NCBI RefSeq assembly: GCF_000239815.1
Contig: NZ_CAFK01000146.1
Coordinates: forward strand, 1-64,000
DNA: 64,000 nucleotides
Source of the DNA: Bradyrhizobium sp. STM 3843
Lineage (GTDB): Bacteria; Pseudomonadota; Alphaproteobacteria; Rhizobiales; Xanthobacteraceae
Reading direction: 5' to 3'
This document shows positions 54,640 through 62,944 of this stretch, piece by piece; within the stretch, counting starts at the first letter, position 1; each line of letters opens with the position of its first letter. The notes beneath the pieces were generated by a model, which saw only the letters and a program-made list of their open reading frames with translations, did not search any database and was not told the DNA's origin. The position numbers were made by a program, and so were the translations under genes.

Positions 54640-55040
54640 ATTTTGAAATAACGATTGAAATTAGCCGGATCGCGCCACAACGCCGCACGAGCTTGCCTGC
54701 AGCTTGAGCAACCGAACTGTTCAATTCGATAGCAATTCGGCCAATGTTTATGCAGTCCGTTTCAAATGATTAATTTTAAAGCAACCCAATACCACAATCC
54801 TGCCAATCGCAGCTGAGCGGCCTTGAAACTGCCGCCAGGGTGTTCCATATGTCTGACCGATCAGGCGAATCGGCCGGTCGTCGCAAGCCGCGTGTTCTTA
54901 AGCTCGCTCGGAGCTTCTGGCTTGCCATTTTCAGCCAACACAACAGGCGCTCCCAACACGCGGGTGTCTTCATCGATCACCCACCCGCGTTGGGCCATGT
55001 GCCGGCACGGGCGTCGTCCTCTTTATGGAAAGACCCTCTT
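54640..55040. other. AT-richer non-coding region between urtA and rhlE
   Basis: Contains an AT-rich segment (about 54725-54800, including AAATGATTAATTTTAAAGCA) that could hold upstream activator sites for urtA and the helicase promoter. An open frame runs in from 54840 but its 67 codons before TTG 55041 do not look like a DEAD-box N-terminus. Confidence 0.4.
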
Positions 55041-56552
55041 TTGACATCCTTTCAGGATTTTGGCCTTGCCGACGCGCTTCAGCGCGCGCTCAAGGATGAG
55101 AACTACCAGACCCCCACCCCGATCCAGGCCCAAACCATTCCACTCGCGCTCGAAGGTCGCGACGTCGTCGGGATTGCGCAAACGGGAACCGGCAAGACCG
55201 CATCCTTCGCGCTGCCGATCCTGCACCGGCTGCTGCAGAACCGCACCAAGCCGCAACCCAAGACCGCCCGGGTTCTGGTGCTGAGCCCGACCCGCGAACT
55301 GTCCGGACAGATCCTCGACAGCTTCCATGCTTACGGCCGGCATATCCGGCTGAGTTCCGCGCTCGCCATCGGCGGCGTGCCCATGGGCCGCCAAGTCCGC
55401 ACCATCATGCCCGGCGTCGAGGTGCTGGTCGCCACCCCGGGCCGGCTGCTCGACCTGATCCAGGGTAACGCCCTCAAGCTCACCAGTGTCGAGTTTCTTG
55501 TGCTGGATGAAGCAGACCGCATGCTCGACATGGGCTTCATCAACGACATCCGGAAGATCGTCGCCAAGCTGCCGCACAAGCGCCAGACCCTGTTCTTCTC
55601 GGCGACGATGCCGAAAGATATCGCGGAACTCGCCGACGCGATGCTGCGCGACCCGGCCCGGGTCGCCGTCACGCCGGTCTCCTCCACGGCCGAGCGGATC
55701 AGCCAGCGGGCGATCCAGGTCGACCATACGGCCAAGAGCGCCATGCTGACCCAACTCCTCAAGGAGGAGCCGGTCGACCGCGCGCTGGTGTTCACCCGTA
55801 CCAAGCACGGCGCCGACAAGGTCGTAAGGGGTCTCGAAAAGGCGGGCATTCCGGCTCAGGCGATCCACGGCAACAAGTCGCAGAACCATCGTGAGCGCAC
55901 CCTGGCCGCGTTCCGCTCCGGCGAGATCCGCACCCTGGTCGCGACCGACATCGCAGCCCGCGGCATTGATGTCGACGGTGTCAGCCATGTCGTGAATTTC
56001 GATCTGCCCAATGTGCCGGAAACCTATGTCCATCGCATCGGCCGTACTGCGCGCGCGGGCGCTGAGGGCGTCGCCATCTCGCTGGTCGCGGGTGCCGAGG
56101 AACTTGGCTACCTCCGCGACATCGAACGGCTGATCAAGATCGCCGTGCCGCGCGAGGACCGCCGCACGCCGGGGGGCGCGCGCGACGCAGCGCCTGCAGC
56201 CGATCATCATCGGCCGGACCGTTCCGGCCACCGCGCCGAAGGCGGTCGTAAACCGGCTCCTCATGGCGCCCATGGCAAGCGGTCGCACGGCAACGGCGGC
56301 CAGTCCGCCGGTGCGCGTCCGGCCTACGGGGCGCCCGCAAATGATGGGGTCAAGAGCACGAAAGGGCCTCGCCGCCGCAGGCGATCCAATGCTATGATGA
56401 ACTCTCTGCCCAGCAATCGTCAGGAATCCAACCGGCCGTCGCAAGGCGGCGGCAAGGCCGGAGCGATTCAAGGCGTTGCGTTTTTGCAACGCGCCGGCAG
56501 GCCCGAACACAGACGCAATACGAACCCGAACCGCAACCAACGGCCAAACTAG
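55041..56552 (+). CDS. rhlE: DEAD-box RNA helicase (RhlE type)
   Basis: 503 aa from TTG 55041, which begins at the family N-terminus (TSFQDFGLADALQRALKDEN); GGAAAG lies 10 bp upstream. Upstream ATG starts at 54840 or 54849 would add about 65 unrelated residues. Motifs: Q motif TPTPIQAQTIPLAL, I AQTGTGKT, Ia PTREL, II DEAD, III SAT, IV VFTRTK, V ATDIAARGIDVDGV, VI HRIGRTARAG. A basic, Gly/Arg/His-rich C-terminal tail of about 130 residues probably binds RNA. It is followed 24 bp later by infA. Confidence 0.92.
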   Translation: MTSFQDFGLADALQRALKDENYQTPTPIQAQTIPLALEGRDVVGIAQTGTGKTASFALPILHRLLQNRTKPQPKTARVLVLSPTRELSGQILDSFHAYGRHIRLSSALAIGGVPMGRQVRTIMPGVEVLVATPGRLLDLIQGNALKLTSVEFLVLDEADRMLDMGFINDIRKIVAKLPHKRQTLFFSATMPKDIAELADAMLRDPARVAVTPVSSTAERISQRAIQVDHTAKSAMLTQLLKEEPVDRALVFTRTKHGADKVVRGLEKAGIPAQAIHGNKSQNHRERTLAAFRSGEIRTLVATDIAARGIDVDGVSHVVNFDLPNVPETYVHRIGRTARAGAEGVAISLVAGAEELGYLRDIERLIKIAVPREDRRTPGGARDAAPAADHHRPDRSGHRAEGGRKPAPHGAHGKRSHGNGGQSAGARPAYGAPANDGVKSTKGPRRRRRSNAMMNSLPSNRQESNRPSQGGGKAGAIQGVAFLQRAGRPEHRRNTNPNRNQRPN

Positions 56553-56576
56553 ACGTCTATCGATCTGGAGAGACAC

Positions 56577-56867
56577 ATGGCTAAGGAAGAGCTGATCCAG
56601 TTCGAAGGGCTGGTCACCGAAATCCTTCCCGACGCGCGCTATCGCGTGCAGCTCGATGCTGGGCACGAAATCGTTGCCTACACCGCCGGCAAGATGAAAA
56701 AGAATCGCATCAAGACGCTGGCCGGCGATCGCGTGACGGTCGAAATGTCGCCCTATGATCTGGAGAAAGGGCGCCTGATTTTCCGCCACAAGGACGAGCG
56801 CCCCAGTTCATCCGGCGCTCCCCCGCGCGGCGGGGCGCAGCGTGGCGGACAGTTCCGCCGCCGTTAG
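56577..56867 (+). CDS. infA: Translation initiation factor IF-1
   Basis: 96 aa: a single OB-fold S1-like domain, [40 protein letters not shown] and [21 protein letters not shown] basic Gly/Arg tail (residues about 75-96) extends beyond the usual 72 residues. IF-1 occupies the ribosomal A site during initiation. It is probably co-transcribed with rhlE. A second infA copy may exist elsewhere, since this one sits in a cold-response context. Confidence 0.93.
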   Translation: MAKEELIQFEGLVTEILPDARYRVQLDAGHEIVAYTAGKMKKNRIKTLAGDRVTVEMSPYDLEKGRLIFRHKDERPSSSGAPPRGGAQRGGQFRRR

Positions 56868-57159
56868 GCTTGGGCGGGGCATGTCCCCGCCCTGGTACGA
56901 CGCGATTCCGCATGACAAGACCGTGTCGCAGGGGCGCGCCGCCCCGGCGGCGCGTTAAAAAATCGTGCGCGCTTGCGCAGCTCAGGATTGTTTTGGAAGC
57001 CTAATTCCCATAATATATCGGGCAATCGATTTTCGGCCGGACGACATTAGCTATTACCGGTATAGCCGGTTCAGACGCTGACGACCCTTCCAAAAATTCG
57101 ATCTAACCAGCCCAGGAACCTGGGTTACGACATTTGATATCTGAGAAGGGACTACCCCC
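56868..57159 (+). promoter_or_regulatory. Long 5' leader/promoter region of the cold-shock gene
   Basis: 292 bp without a gene, with an AT-rich block (about 56985-57060, TAATTCCCATAATATATCGG) and a CCCAGGAACCTGGG hairpin (57112-57125) close to the start. Cold-shock mRNAs often carry long structured leaders that open at low temperature; a start site is not evident. Confidence 0.45.
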
Positions 57160-57372
57160 GTGAGCATGGGAACCGTGAAGTGGTTTAACGCAACCAAGGG
57201 CTACGGCTTCATTCAGCCGGACGATGGCGGCAATGACGTGTTCGTGCACATCAGCGCCGTCGAGCGCGCCGGCCTCGGCACGCTGCGCGAAGGCCAGAAG
57301 ATCTCCTACGAGATCGTGGCGGATCGCCGTTCGGGCAAGTCGTCGGCCGACAATCTCCGCGCTGCCAACTGA
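57160..57372 (+). CDS. cspA: Cold-shock protein (CspA family)
   Basis: 70 aa from GTG 57160 (AAGGGA about 10 bp upstream; ATG 57166 also possible). The cold-shock domain is complete: [20 protein letters not shown] with RNP1 (KGYGFI) and [15 protein letters not shown] with RNP2 (VFVHI). It binds single-stranded RNA/DNA and melts RNA structure at low temperature. An intrinsic terminator follows. Confidence 0.95.
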   Translation: MSMGTVKWFNATKGYGFIQPDDGGNDVFVHISAVERAGLGTLREGQKISYEIVADRRSGKSSADNLRAAN

Positions 57373-57422
57373 ACGGCAGCGCAGCCGGCGATCTCACAGG
57401 ATCGCACGTGCAACTCAAACGA

Positions 57423-57448
57423 AAGGCCGCTCTCAGGCGGCCTTTTTT
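57423..57448 (+). terminator. Intrinsic terminator of cspA
   Basis: AAGGCCGC, loop TCTCAG, GCGGCCTT, then TTTT. Located 50 bp past the stop, before the convergent TadE-like gene. Confidence 0.9.
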
Positions 57449-57502
57449 ATTGCGTGCGGCCTTTTACGAGCGAAAACCGCCACGCACTTTCCGGATCATG
57501 CG

Positions 57503-58087
57503 TCAGCAGCCCGTCGCCGGCGCGAGGTAGACGCAGGTGGACTGCCGCGGCCGCGTGTAGGCCACGTCGCTCAAATTCACGCCGGTCTTGGCCATGACGT
57601 AACCGATCGTCGGCACGTATTGGTAGTTGACCTCGCTGAAGATCAGATAGGTGCCGCTCACCAGAAGGGCCGGGGGAATGCCGACAGGCGTGCCGGTCGC
57701 CCGCGGCGCCGACCCCTTGCTCCATTTCACGGTGGCCTGCATCGTTTTCGGATCGACATAGAGCTCGGTGATGGTCGAGTTCAACGGCGACGTCGCGTAG
57801 GGATACATGATCCCGCTCGATGCCGCGAAGAAGTTGGTGAAATCGGAATCGCCGACCGATGTCGATTGCGAGGTCAGGTCGGACAAGGTCCGCGCCATCA
57901 AAGTGACCTTGCGCTGGACCGCGATCGCCGAACAGAACTCCACGGTGCCGAAGAACATCACCAGCATGAGCGGCACGATGAAGGCGAACTCGGTCGCCGC
58001 AATGCCGCGGCAGTCCGCCGCGAGATCGCACACAAGACGCCGCAGGCGGCCGCTGAGCGCCGCCTCCAACCGCATGGCAGACATCAT
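57503..58087 (-). CDS. TadE/TadG-like pilus assembly protein
   Basis: 194 aa. A short basic N-terminus is followed by the pseudopilin-like segment GIAATEFAFIVPLMLVMFFG (about residues 28-47), the TadE pattern with conserved Glu, then a periplasmic domain with two C-terminal cysteines (STCVYLAPATGC). TadE/F minor pseudopilins are processed by the prepilin peptidase and help assemble Flp pili. It follows the other TadE-like gene by 22 bp. Confidence 0.88.
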   Translation of the reverse strand: MMSAMRLEAALSGRLRRLVCDLAADCRGIAATEFAFIVPLMLVMFFGTVEFCSAIAVQRKVTLMARTLSDLTSQSTSVGDSDFTNFFAASSGIMYPYATSPLNSTITELYVDPKTMQATVKWSKGSAPRATGTPVGIPPALLVSGTYLIFSEVNYQYVPTIGYVMAKTGVNLSDVAYTRPRQSTCVYLAPATGC

Positions 58088-58109
58088 TGCACGCCCCTCG
58101 CCGACATCG

Positions 58110-58658
58110 TCAGTACGGCTCGTTCTTGAACGCCGCGGTCGCGACCAGCAGCCGCTTGCTTCCCGACAGGTTGGTGATGTTGTAGCCGAAGCCGGTCACG
58201 TAGATCGGCCATTGATAGAACAGCCGGACGACCACGATATCACCGGCGCCGCCGGGACTGTATTGCATGTTGTTGATGAAGTTGCCGCCGTTGTCGATCT
58301 GATTATTGATCGTGACGCTCGAAAACGACGAATAACTCTGAACATCGATATAGATCTTGCTGCAGTCGAACAGCACCGACACCTCGCTCTGACCGCACAC
58401 ATAGTTCGCAAACTGCTGCTGGGTGTAGGCCGCCTGCTGCGCCTGTCCGGTGAGAATCATACGCGCGGAATCCTGCGTGACCGTCTCCAGCACCTGACCC
58501 GCGAAGAACACAAGCGCCGTCTCGATGACTGCAAACAGGAGCGCAAAGAAGATCGGCGCGACCAGCGCGAACTCGACCGCAGCAGAAGCCCGACCGCTCC
58601 GCCGAAAACGGCGTAACAGCCTGCGGAGCGAGGCGCTCCAGGATATCGGTGAAACCAT
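58110..58658 (-). CDS. TadE-like pilus assembly protein
   Basis: 182 aa. The processing region reads RASAAVEFALVAPIFFALLF (about residues 23-42), with Glu at +5-like position, followed by a periplasmic domain with two cysteines (YVCGQSEVSVLFDCSK). It forms a two-gene leftward unit with the downstream TadE/G-like gene. The unit is convergent with cspA and faces away from the rest of the tad genes. Confidence 0.88.
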   Translation of the reverse strand: MVSPISWSASLRRLLRRFRRSGRASAAVEFALVAPIFFALLFAVIETALVFFAGQVLETVTQDSARMILTGQAQQAAYTQQQFANYVCGQSEVSVLFDCSKIYIDVQSYSSFSSVTINNQIDNGGNFINNMQYSPGGAGDIVVVRLFYQWPIYVTGFGYNITNLSGSKRLLVATAAFKNEPY

Positions 58659-58902
58659 CAGCTGATCCGGGGTGGGAAGCTACCGTCTCGCCGAAGAAGT
58701 AGCCCAAACTTCTTGGCGAAATGTTTCCCATGGTGGAAATCAAGCGGCGGGGTCGATTAAGTCGATGCTAACCATACCTTCGCGCCGCCGCGGCCGCATC
58801 CGTTTGGCGCCGCATCGCCGCGCCCGGTTCGACCCGAATTGCCCGAGGAAATCTTTTCCACTGGAGCGCCACCGGCTTCAGATCGGCGGGACTAGCAGCC
58901 GA

Positions 58903-59409
58903 TCAGTTGGTCTTGGAGCCGGCTGAGGCGCTGCTGCTGGCCTGACCGGACAGGGAGCTTGCCTGGTCCATGACCGACTTGAAGTAGGCCTCGCCGTCGC
59001 CCAGCGTGACCCGCCGCTGGCAGATCGGCATACAGCTATAGGTCTCGCGGCTGACGCCGCGATACACCGTCACGAGTTGATCGGTCGGGCCGGCCACCTG
59101 GATCTGCCGATCGACCAGGATCTGGCCGCTACGATCCATCGCGATGAAATTGGTCGCGCCATAACCTTTGCCGGTGACAATAAGGACACCACCGTTCTGC
59201 AGCGTGACATCGGCGATCAGCGGGTTGCCGACCACGATCGTCGCAACCCGGTCGGGCAGCTTGACCAGCTTGGCCTGGTCGACATTGACCGCGATGGCGC
59301 TGGGCGCCGGCTCCGCTAGCGTAGCGGTCGGCCAAAGCGCGGCCACGCTCGCAAGCGAATGCAGTCCAAACGAGAAACAGGCAAGGCGACGCAACAGACT
59401 GAACGACAT
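58903..59409 (-). CDS. Pilus assembly protein N-terminal (CpaC-N/RHIN-type) domain protein
   Basis: 168 aa from ATG 59409, with a signal peptide (LLRRLACFSFGLHSLASVAA region, cut near TLA-EPAP). The domain AIAVNVDQAKLVKLPDRVAT, IVVGNPLIADVTLQNGGVLI, VTGKGYGATNFIAMDRSGQI is the same fold as the N-terminal part of secretin CpaC (compare 63100-63300). It lacks the secretin channel. A Cys pair (YSCMPICQRR) and a Ser/Ala-rich tail follow. It may act as a periplasmic pilotin- or CpaO-like partner of the Tad secretin. Confidence 0.85.
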   Translation of the reverse strand: MSFSLLRRLACFSFGLHSLASVAALWPTATLAEPAPSAIAVNVDQAKLVKLPDRVATIVVGNPLIADVTLQNGGVLIVTGKGYGATNFIAMDRSGQILVDRQIQVAGPTDQLVTVYRGVSRETYSCMPICQRRVTLGDGEAYFKSVMDQASSLSGQASSSASAGSKTN

Positions 59410-59562
59410 TCTCGACCCCGGGACACTAACAAGCCGTCTCAAGCGATACGCAGCGGTGACGGCGCCCGACACCTGAGAATCTGCCCGCAATTGGTGAACG
59501 ATCTGCAAACGCCGCCGCATTTCGCGAGCGACGCTGCACGGCTTTCTTCCTGCCTGCTTCGG

Positions 59563-60390
59563 CTAATGCCGGAACGGAAACGCAAGCTGACCAACGATCT
59601 CGCCGGGCATCTCGGCTTCGTCCTTGCCATAGTTTTCCGGCGTCCTGCCCTCGGGCATGCGGAAGGTGCCGAAAAGGATGTCCCAAATCGGAAAAGTGCC
59701 GGCGAAATTGGTATTGCCGCCGTCATCGATCGGCGTGTGATGCCAGCGGTGGAAGACCGGGGTGGCCAGAACGTATCTGAACGGCCCGAGCGTCCAATTC
59801 AGGTTTGCGTGCACGAAGGCCGAATGGAAGGTCGTGAACGGACCGACCCAGATCATCACATTCGGCGAAATGCCCGCCATCAGCAGGACGACGTCGGCGG
59901 CGATGGTGCCGAGGATCAGGTTGACCGGGTGGAAGCGTGCCGCCGAAATCCACTCGATCTCTTCGGAGGAGTGGTGAACGGCGTGGTACTTCCAGAACTC
60001 ACCGCCGTGAAACAGTCGGTGCGACCAATACAGCATAAAGTCGGAGAGCACGAGAAACAGCAGGCCCTGCAGCCAGAGCGGCAGCTGCGCCAGCGGACCG
60101 TGGCCATTCTCGTAGAATGCGATCAGCTCATCCGCATCGTGGATCTTGAAAATGACGCCGGCGCCCAGCACGAGGAGACCGATCCGCAGCACGCGCGCGA
60201 ATACCGGCACAAAGAACCAATAGACAATGTCGGTGGTGAGTTCGCGCTTGCGCCACCAGGGCTCGGCGGGGTTGCACGCCCAGAAATGGCTGAGCACGGA
60301 AAAGACGACGGCGAGCACAATCGTGACCGGCAAGACCTTCTCGATCGTCTCGCCGAGCATCACGACCACTTCCATGGGCAGGCTGGACAT
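59563..60390 (-). CDS. Sterol desaturase / fatty acid hydroxylase family membrane protein
   Basis: 275 aa from ATG 60390, with GAGGTG 5 bp upstream. Several membrane helices surround the tripartite His clusters of the family: HRLFH, HAVHHSSEEI and, near the C-terminus, VFHRWHHTPIDDGG. These bind a di-iron centre that hydroxylates or desaturates lipid chains or hopanoid/sterol-like substrates. The substrate is unknown. It is inserted between tad genes without obvious functional link. Confidence 0.9.
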   Translation of the reverse strand: MSSLPMEVVVMLGETIEKVLPVTIVLAVVFSVLSHFWACNPAEPWWRKRELTTDIVYWFFVPVFARVLRIGLLVLGAGVIFKIHDADELIAFYENGHGPLAQLPLWLQGLLFLVLSDFMLYWSHRLFHGGEFWKYHAVHHSSEEIEWISAARFHPVNLILGTIAADVVLLMAGISPNVMIWVGPFTTFHSAFVHANLNWTLGPFRYVLATPVFHRWHHTPIDDGGNTNFAGTFPIWDILFGTFRMPEGRTPENYGKDEAEMPGEIVGQLAFPFRH

Positions 60391-60855
60391 TAAGTCACCT
60401 CGCAGTACGGCTGGTGTCCGTCGACACTGATCATCTCGATGAGGTTGCAGCAAACTGAATATCAGAGCCGGGACACAGTGAGGCGTACTCCTCCGCGCTT
60501 AAGGAGCGGTGAACCTCCCCAGGACAGGAGAAGCATGCCTTTGATATTGCGTCGCGTACGCTGCTTCCTTCCGGCAGCGCCGCATGTGCTGCGAGCATCG
60601 ATCAAGTCTCTATATTGATATTGCCCGGGCAGGCCGTTGTTGAGCGAGGCGATCCGGAGTCGGTCGTCTCAGATTTTTCGCAATGTCTTCATCGTAAATT
60701 TACTCTGCGCAACAACAGCCACTTGTCGCCGTGTTTGCGCGATCGAATTAACTACGCCGAAATTGTCGGCACCTAGGGTGGCCGCATGGTCACGGTGCTG
60801 AGAACGCCGGAACGACCAGATTAGTTCGACAGCCACGTGTACATGGAGCTACCTT
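60391..60855. other. Non-coding region upstream of the flp pilin gene
   Basis: 465 bp between divergent genes, with no convincing ORF. It has AT-richer blocks (about 60610-60720) and small hairpins such as CTCCGCGCTTAAGGAG (60491-60506). Regulation of the pilin gene is expected here; no specific operator is recognisable. Confidence 0.4.
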
Positions 60856-61020
60856 ATGAAGAATCTTCTTGCTCGTTTCGTGAAGGATGAGTCCGGCGCG
60901 ACCGCGATCGAATACGGCCTGATCGCCGCCGGTATCTCGCTCGCGATCATTGCTGCGGTGAACGGCCTCGGCTCGAGCCTGAGCAGCAAGTTCAGCTCGA
61001 TCAACACCTCGCTTAAGTAA
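60856..61020 (+). CDS. flp: Flp/Fap-type pilin
   Basis: 54 aa from ATG 60856. Type IVb prepilin plan: basic leader KNLLARFVKDESG, processing site G-ATAIEYGLIAAGISLAI with Glu +5 and Tyr +6, a hydrophobic helix (about residues 17-40), and a Ser-rich tail ending SSINTSLK. CpaA (61348) should cleave after Gly14. A strong terminator 23 bp downstream allows pilin to be made in excess of the other tad products. Confidence 0.95.
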   Translation: MKNLLARFVKDESGATAIEYGLIAAGISLAIIAAVNGLGSSLSSKFSSINTSLK

Positions 61021-61043
61021 GCGGTCGCCACGACCGAGCAACG

Positions 61044-61074
61044 AAGGCCCCGGCGACCCGGGGCCTTTATTGTT
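61044..61074 (+). terminator. Intrinsic terminator of flp
   Basis: AAGGCCCCGG, loop CGAC, CCGGGGCCTT, then TATTGTTT: a 10-bp stem with a tetraloop. Confidence 0.9.
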
Positions 61075-61099
61075 TCCACGTATTTCGGCGGACCGCGGT

Positions 61100-61234
61100 A
61101 TGTTTGAATCGACTGCGACTGCGAGAGCGACGAAAAAGTCGCTTGCGGAGCCCGACGCGCCGCTGCGCTGGGTGTGTCTTGCGCTCGGGCTGGCGATCAT
61201 TGCACTCGCCCTGCGGATCGCGAGCACATGGTGA
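61100..61234 (+). CDS. 44-aa single-pass membrane protein
   Basis: ATG 61100 to TGA 61232-61234 encodes a polar N-terminal half (FESTATARATKKSLAEPDAP) and one membrane helix (WVCLALGLAIIALALRIA). It lies between flp and cpaA in the same direction. There is no strong Shine-Dalgarno. Possibly a small pilus-locus protein; function unknown. Confidence 0.45.
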   Translation: MFESTATARATKKSLAEPDAPLRWVCLALGLAIIALALRIASTW

Positions 61235-61347
61235 CCCCTCATCGGGCAGGGCCAAGACCTATGGTTGGCCGTTTCCCGATCCTTCATCTCTTGGCGTTAG
61301 ACGTTGACTTGGCGCTCGTTCGCGCCGGCCGAACCACGTCCTGAGCC

Positions 61348-61872
61348 ATGATTCTCGACCTTGCCCGCCTTCTGCTGTTTCCGGCCCTGATGGCGTTCGC
61401 AGCCGCGAGCGACCTCTTCACCATGACCATCTCGAACCGCGTCTCGCTGGCGCTGGCGGCTGGGTTTACCGTACTCGCGGTGTTGAGCGGCATGGGAGCC
61501 TACGATCTGCTGCTGCATCTCGCGGCCGGTACCGCGCTGCTCGTGATCGCGTTCGGCTGCTTTGCCTGCGGCTGGATCGGCGGCGGCGACGCCAAGGTCG
61601 CGGCCGCGGCGGCGCTGTGGTTCGGCTTCGGCCACCTGTTGAACTACCTGCTCTACGCCTCATTGTTCGGCGGCATCCTGACACTCGCCTTGCTGCAGTT
61701 CCGGCAATGGCCGCTGCCTTACGTGCTGGCTGGACAGCCCTGGCTGGCACGGCTGCACGCCAAAGAGACCGGCATTCCCTACGGCATCGCGCTCGCGCTC
61801 GGGGCGTTGATGATCTATCCGGACACGGATTGGGTGAAGGCCGTCGACCTCGCGCATTTCGTCGCACACTGA
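61348..61872 (+). CDS. cpaA: Prepilin peptidase CpaA/TadV (A24 family)
   Basis: 174 aa with about 5-6 membrane helices. Catalytic aspartates of the A24 peptidases are in AAASDLFTMTISNRVS (first Asp about residue 17) and GWIGGGDAKVAAAAALWFG (GxGD motif as GGGD, about residue 75). It cleaves the Flp prepilin and TadE-like pseudopilins at the inner membrane. Confidence 0.95.
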   Translation: MILDLARLLLFPALMAFAAASDLFTMTISNRVSLALAAGFTVLAVLSGMGAYDLLLHLAAGTALLVIAFGCFACGWIGGGDAKVAAAAALWFGFGHLLNYLLYASLFGGILTLALLQFRQWPLPYVLAGQPWLARLHAKETGIPYGIALALGALMIYPDTDWVKAVDLAHFVAH

Positions 61873-62132
61873 AACGCCGTAGCAACGCGGTGTTAAGGCG
61901 ATTTAGATACGCCTCATTAACCATGCTTTGACGAATAACTGCTCAACTCCCATCACGGCGGCGCTGGTGTTTCGCCGCTGACATTCGCCTCCTCCTGGAG
62001 GAATTTGCGCGAATGTTGGCGCCAACGAAACGCCAGCTAACGGCTTAGGTGCTGGTGAAGCTTTGGGACTCGACGTTCGAACGTTGGATCCGGCTTCGCT
62101 AGTGTCGCAGCGTCATGTGGAAAGTGAAGCGT

Positions 62133-62927
62133 ATGAATACCGCACGCATTATGGTCCTGACCATCGCTGTGGGTGCTGGCGGCGTGGCCGCCTATCTTGC
62201 GAGCGGATCGGACGATAGACCGGCCCCGGCGGCTCCCGTCGTGCAGCTCCAGACGGTCGACGTTCTCATCGCCAAAGCGGAGATCGGCCTCGGTCAGACG
62301 ATCAAGCCTGAGGATCTGCAATGGCAGAGCTGGCCGTCGGCGACCGCGAGCAGCAGCTTCATCCGCCGCAACGATCGTCCCGATGCGACCAATCAGCTGA
62401 CCGGCTCCATCGCGCGCGCCCCGTTCATTGCCGGCGAGCCGATCCGCGAGCAGAAGCTGGTCAAGGCGGACGGATCCGGCTTCATGGCGGCGATCCTGCC
62501 GAGCGGCATGCGCGCCGTCTCCACCGAGATTTCGCCGGAGACTGGCGCCGGCGGCTTCATCCTCCCGAACGATCGCGTCGACGTGCTGCTGACGCGCCGT
62601 ATCAAAAATCCAGACCATCCCGAGCAACCCGACGTCTCCACCTCGGAGATCATCCTGGCGAATATCCGCGTGCTCGCGATCGATCAGGCGCCCAAGGAAA
62701 AAGAGGGCCAGACGACGGTGGTCGGCAAGACGGTTACGCTGGAACTGCGACCTGAGCAGACTTCGACTCTGACGGCCGCGCGCCAGGCCGGCACGCTGTC
62801 GCTGGCGCTGCGCTCGATGGCGGATGTCAATGTCGCCGAGAACAAGACCGATGAGGTCCGCACGAGCAGCGGGAACATTGCCGTCGTTCGCTACGGCGTT
62901 CCCAGCACCATGACGACGCAGAAGTGA
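62133..62927 (+). CDS. cpaB: Flp pilus assembly protein CpaB/RcpC
   Basis: 264 aa from ATG 62133 (62115 adds six residues). One N-terminal membrane helix (IMVLTIAVGAGGVAAYLASG) is followed by a SAF domain (VDVLIAKAEIGLGQTIKPED) and the CpaB motif PSGMRAVSTEISPETGAGGF with LPNDRVDVLLTRR. CpaB is a periplasmic partner of the secretin CpaC, whose gene starts 17 bp downstream. Confidence 0.94.
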   Translation: MNTARIMVLTIAVGAGGVAAYLASGSDDRPAPAAPVVQLQTVDVLIAKAEIGLGQTIKPEDLQWQSWPSATASSSFIRRNDRPDATNQLTGSIARAPFIAGEPIREQKLVKADGSGFMAAILPSGMRAVSTEISPETGAGGFILPNDRVDVLLTRRIKNPDHPEQPDVSTSEIILANIRVLAIDQAPKEKEGQTTVVGKTVTLELRPEQTSTLTAARQAGTLSLALRSMADVNVAENKTDEVRTSSGNIAVVRYGVPSTMTTQK

Positions 62928-62944
62928 TCAAGAGGACTACCACT

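Noticed and set aside
55023..56789. 588-codon minus-strand frame
   Set aside because: Antisense to the DEAD-box helicase, which has all motifs; no recognisable protein features.
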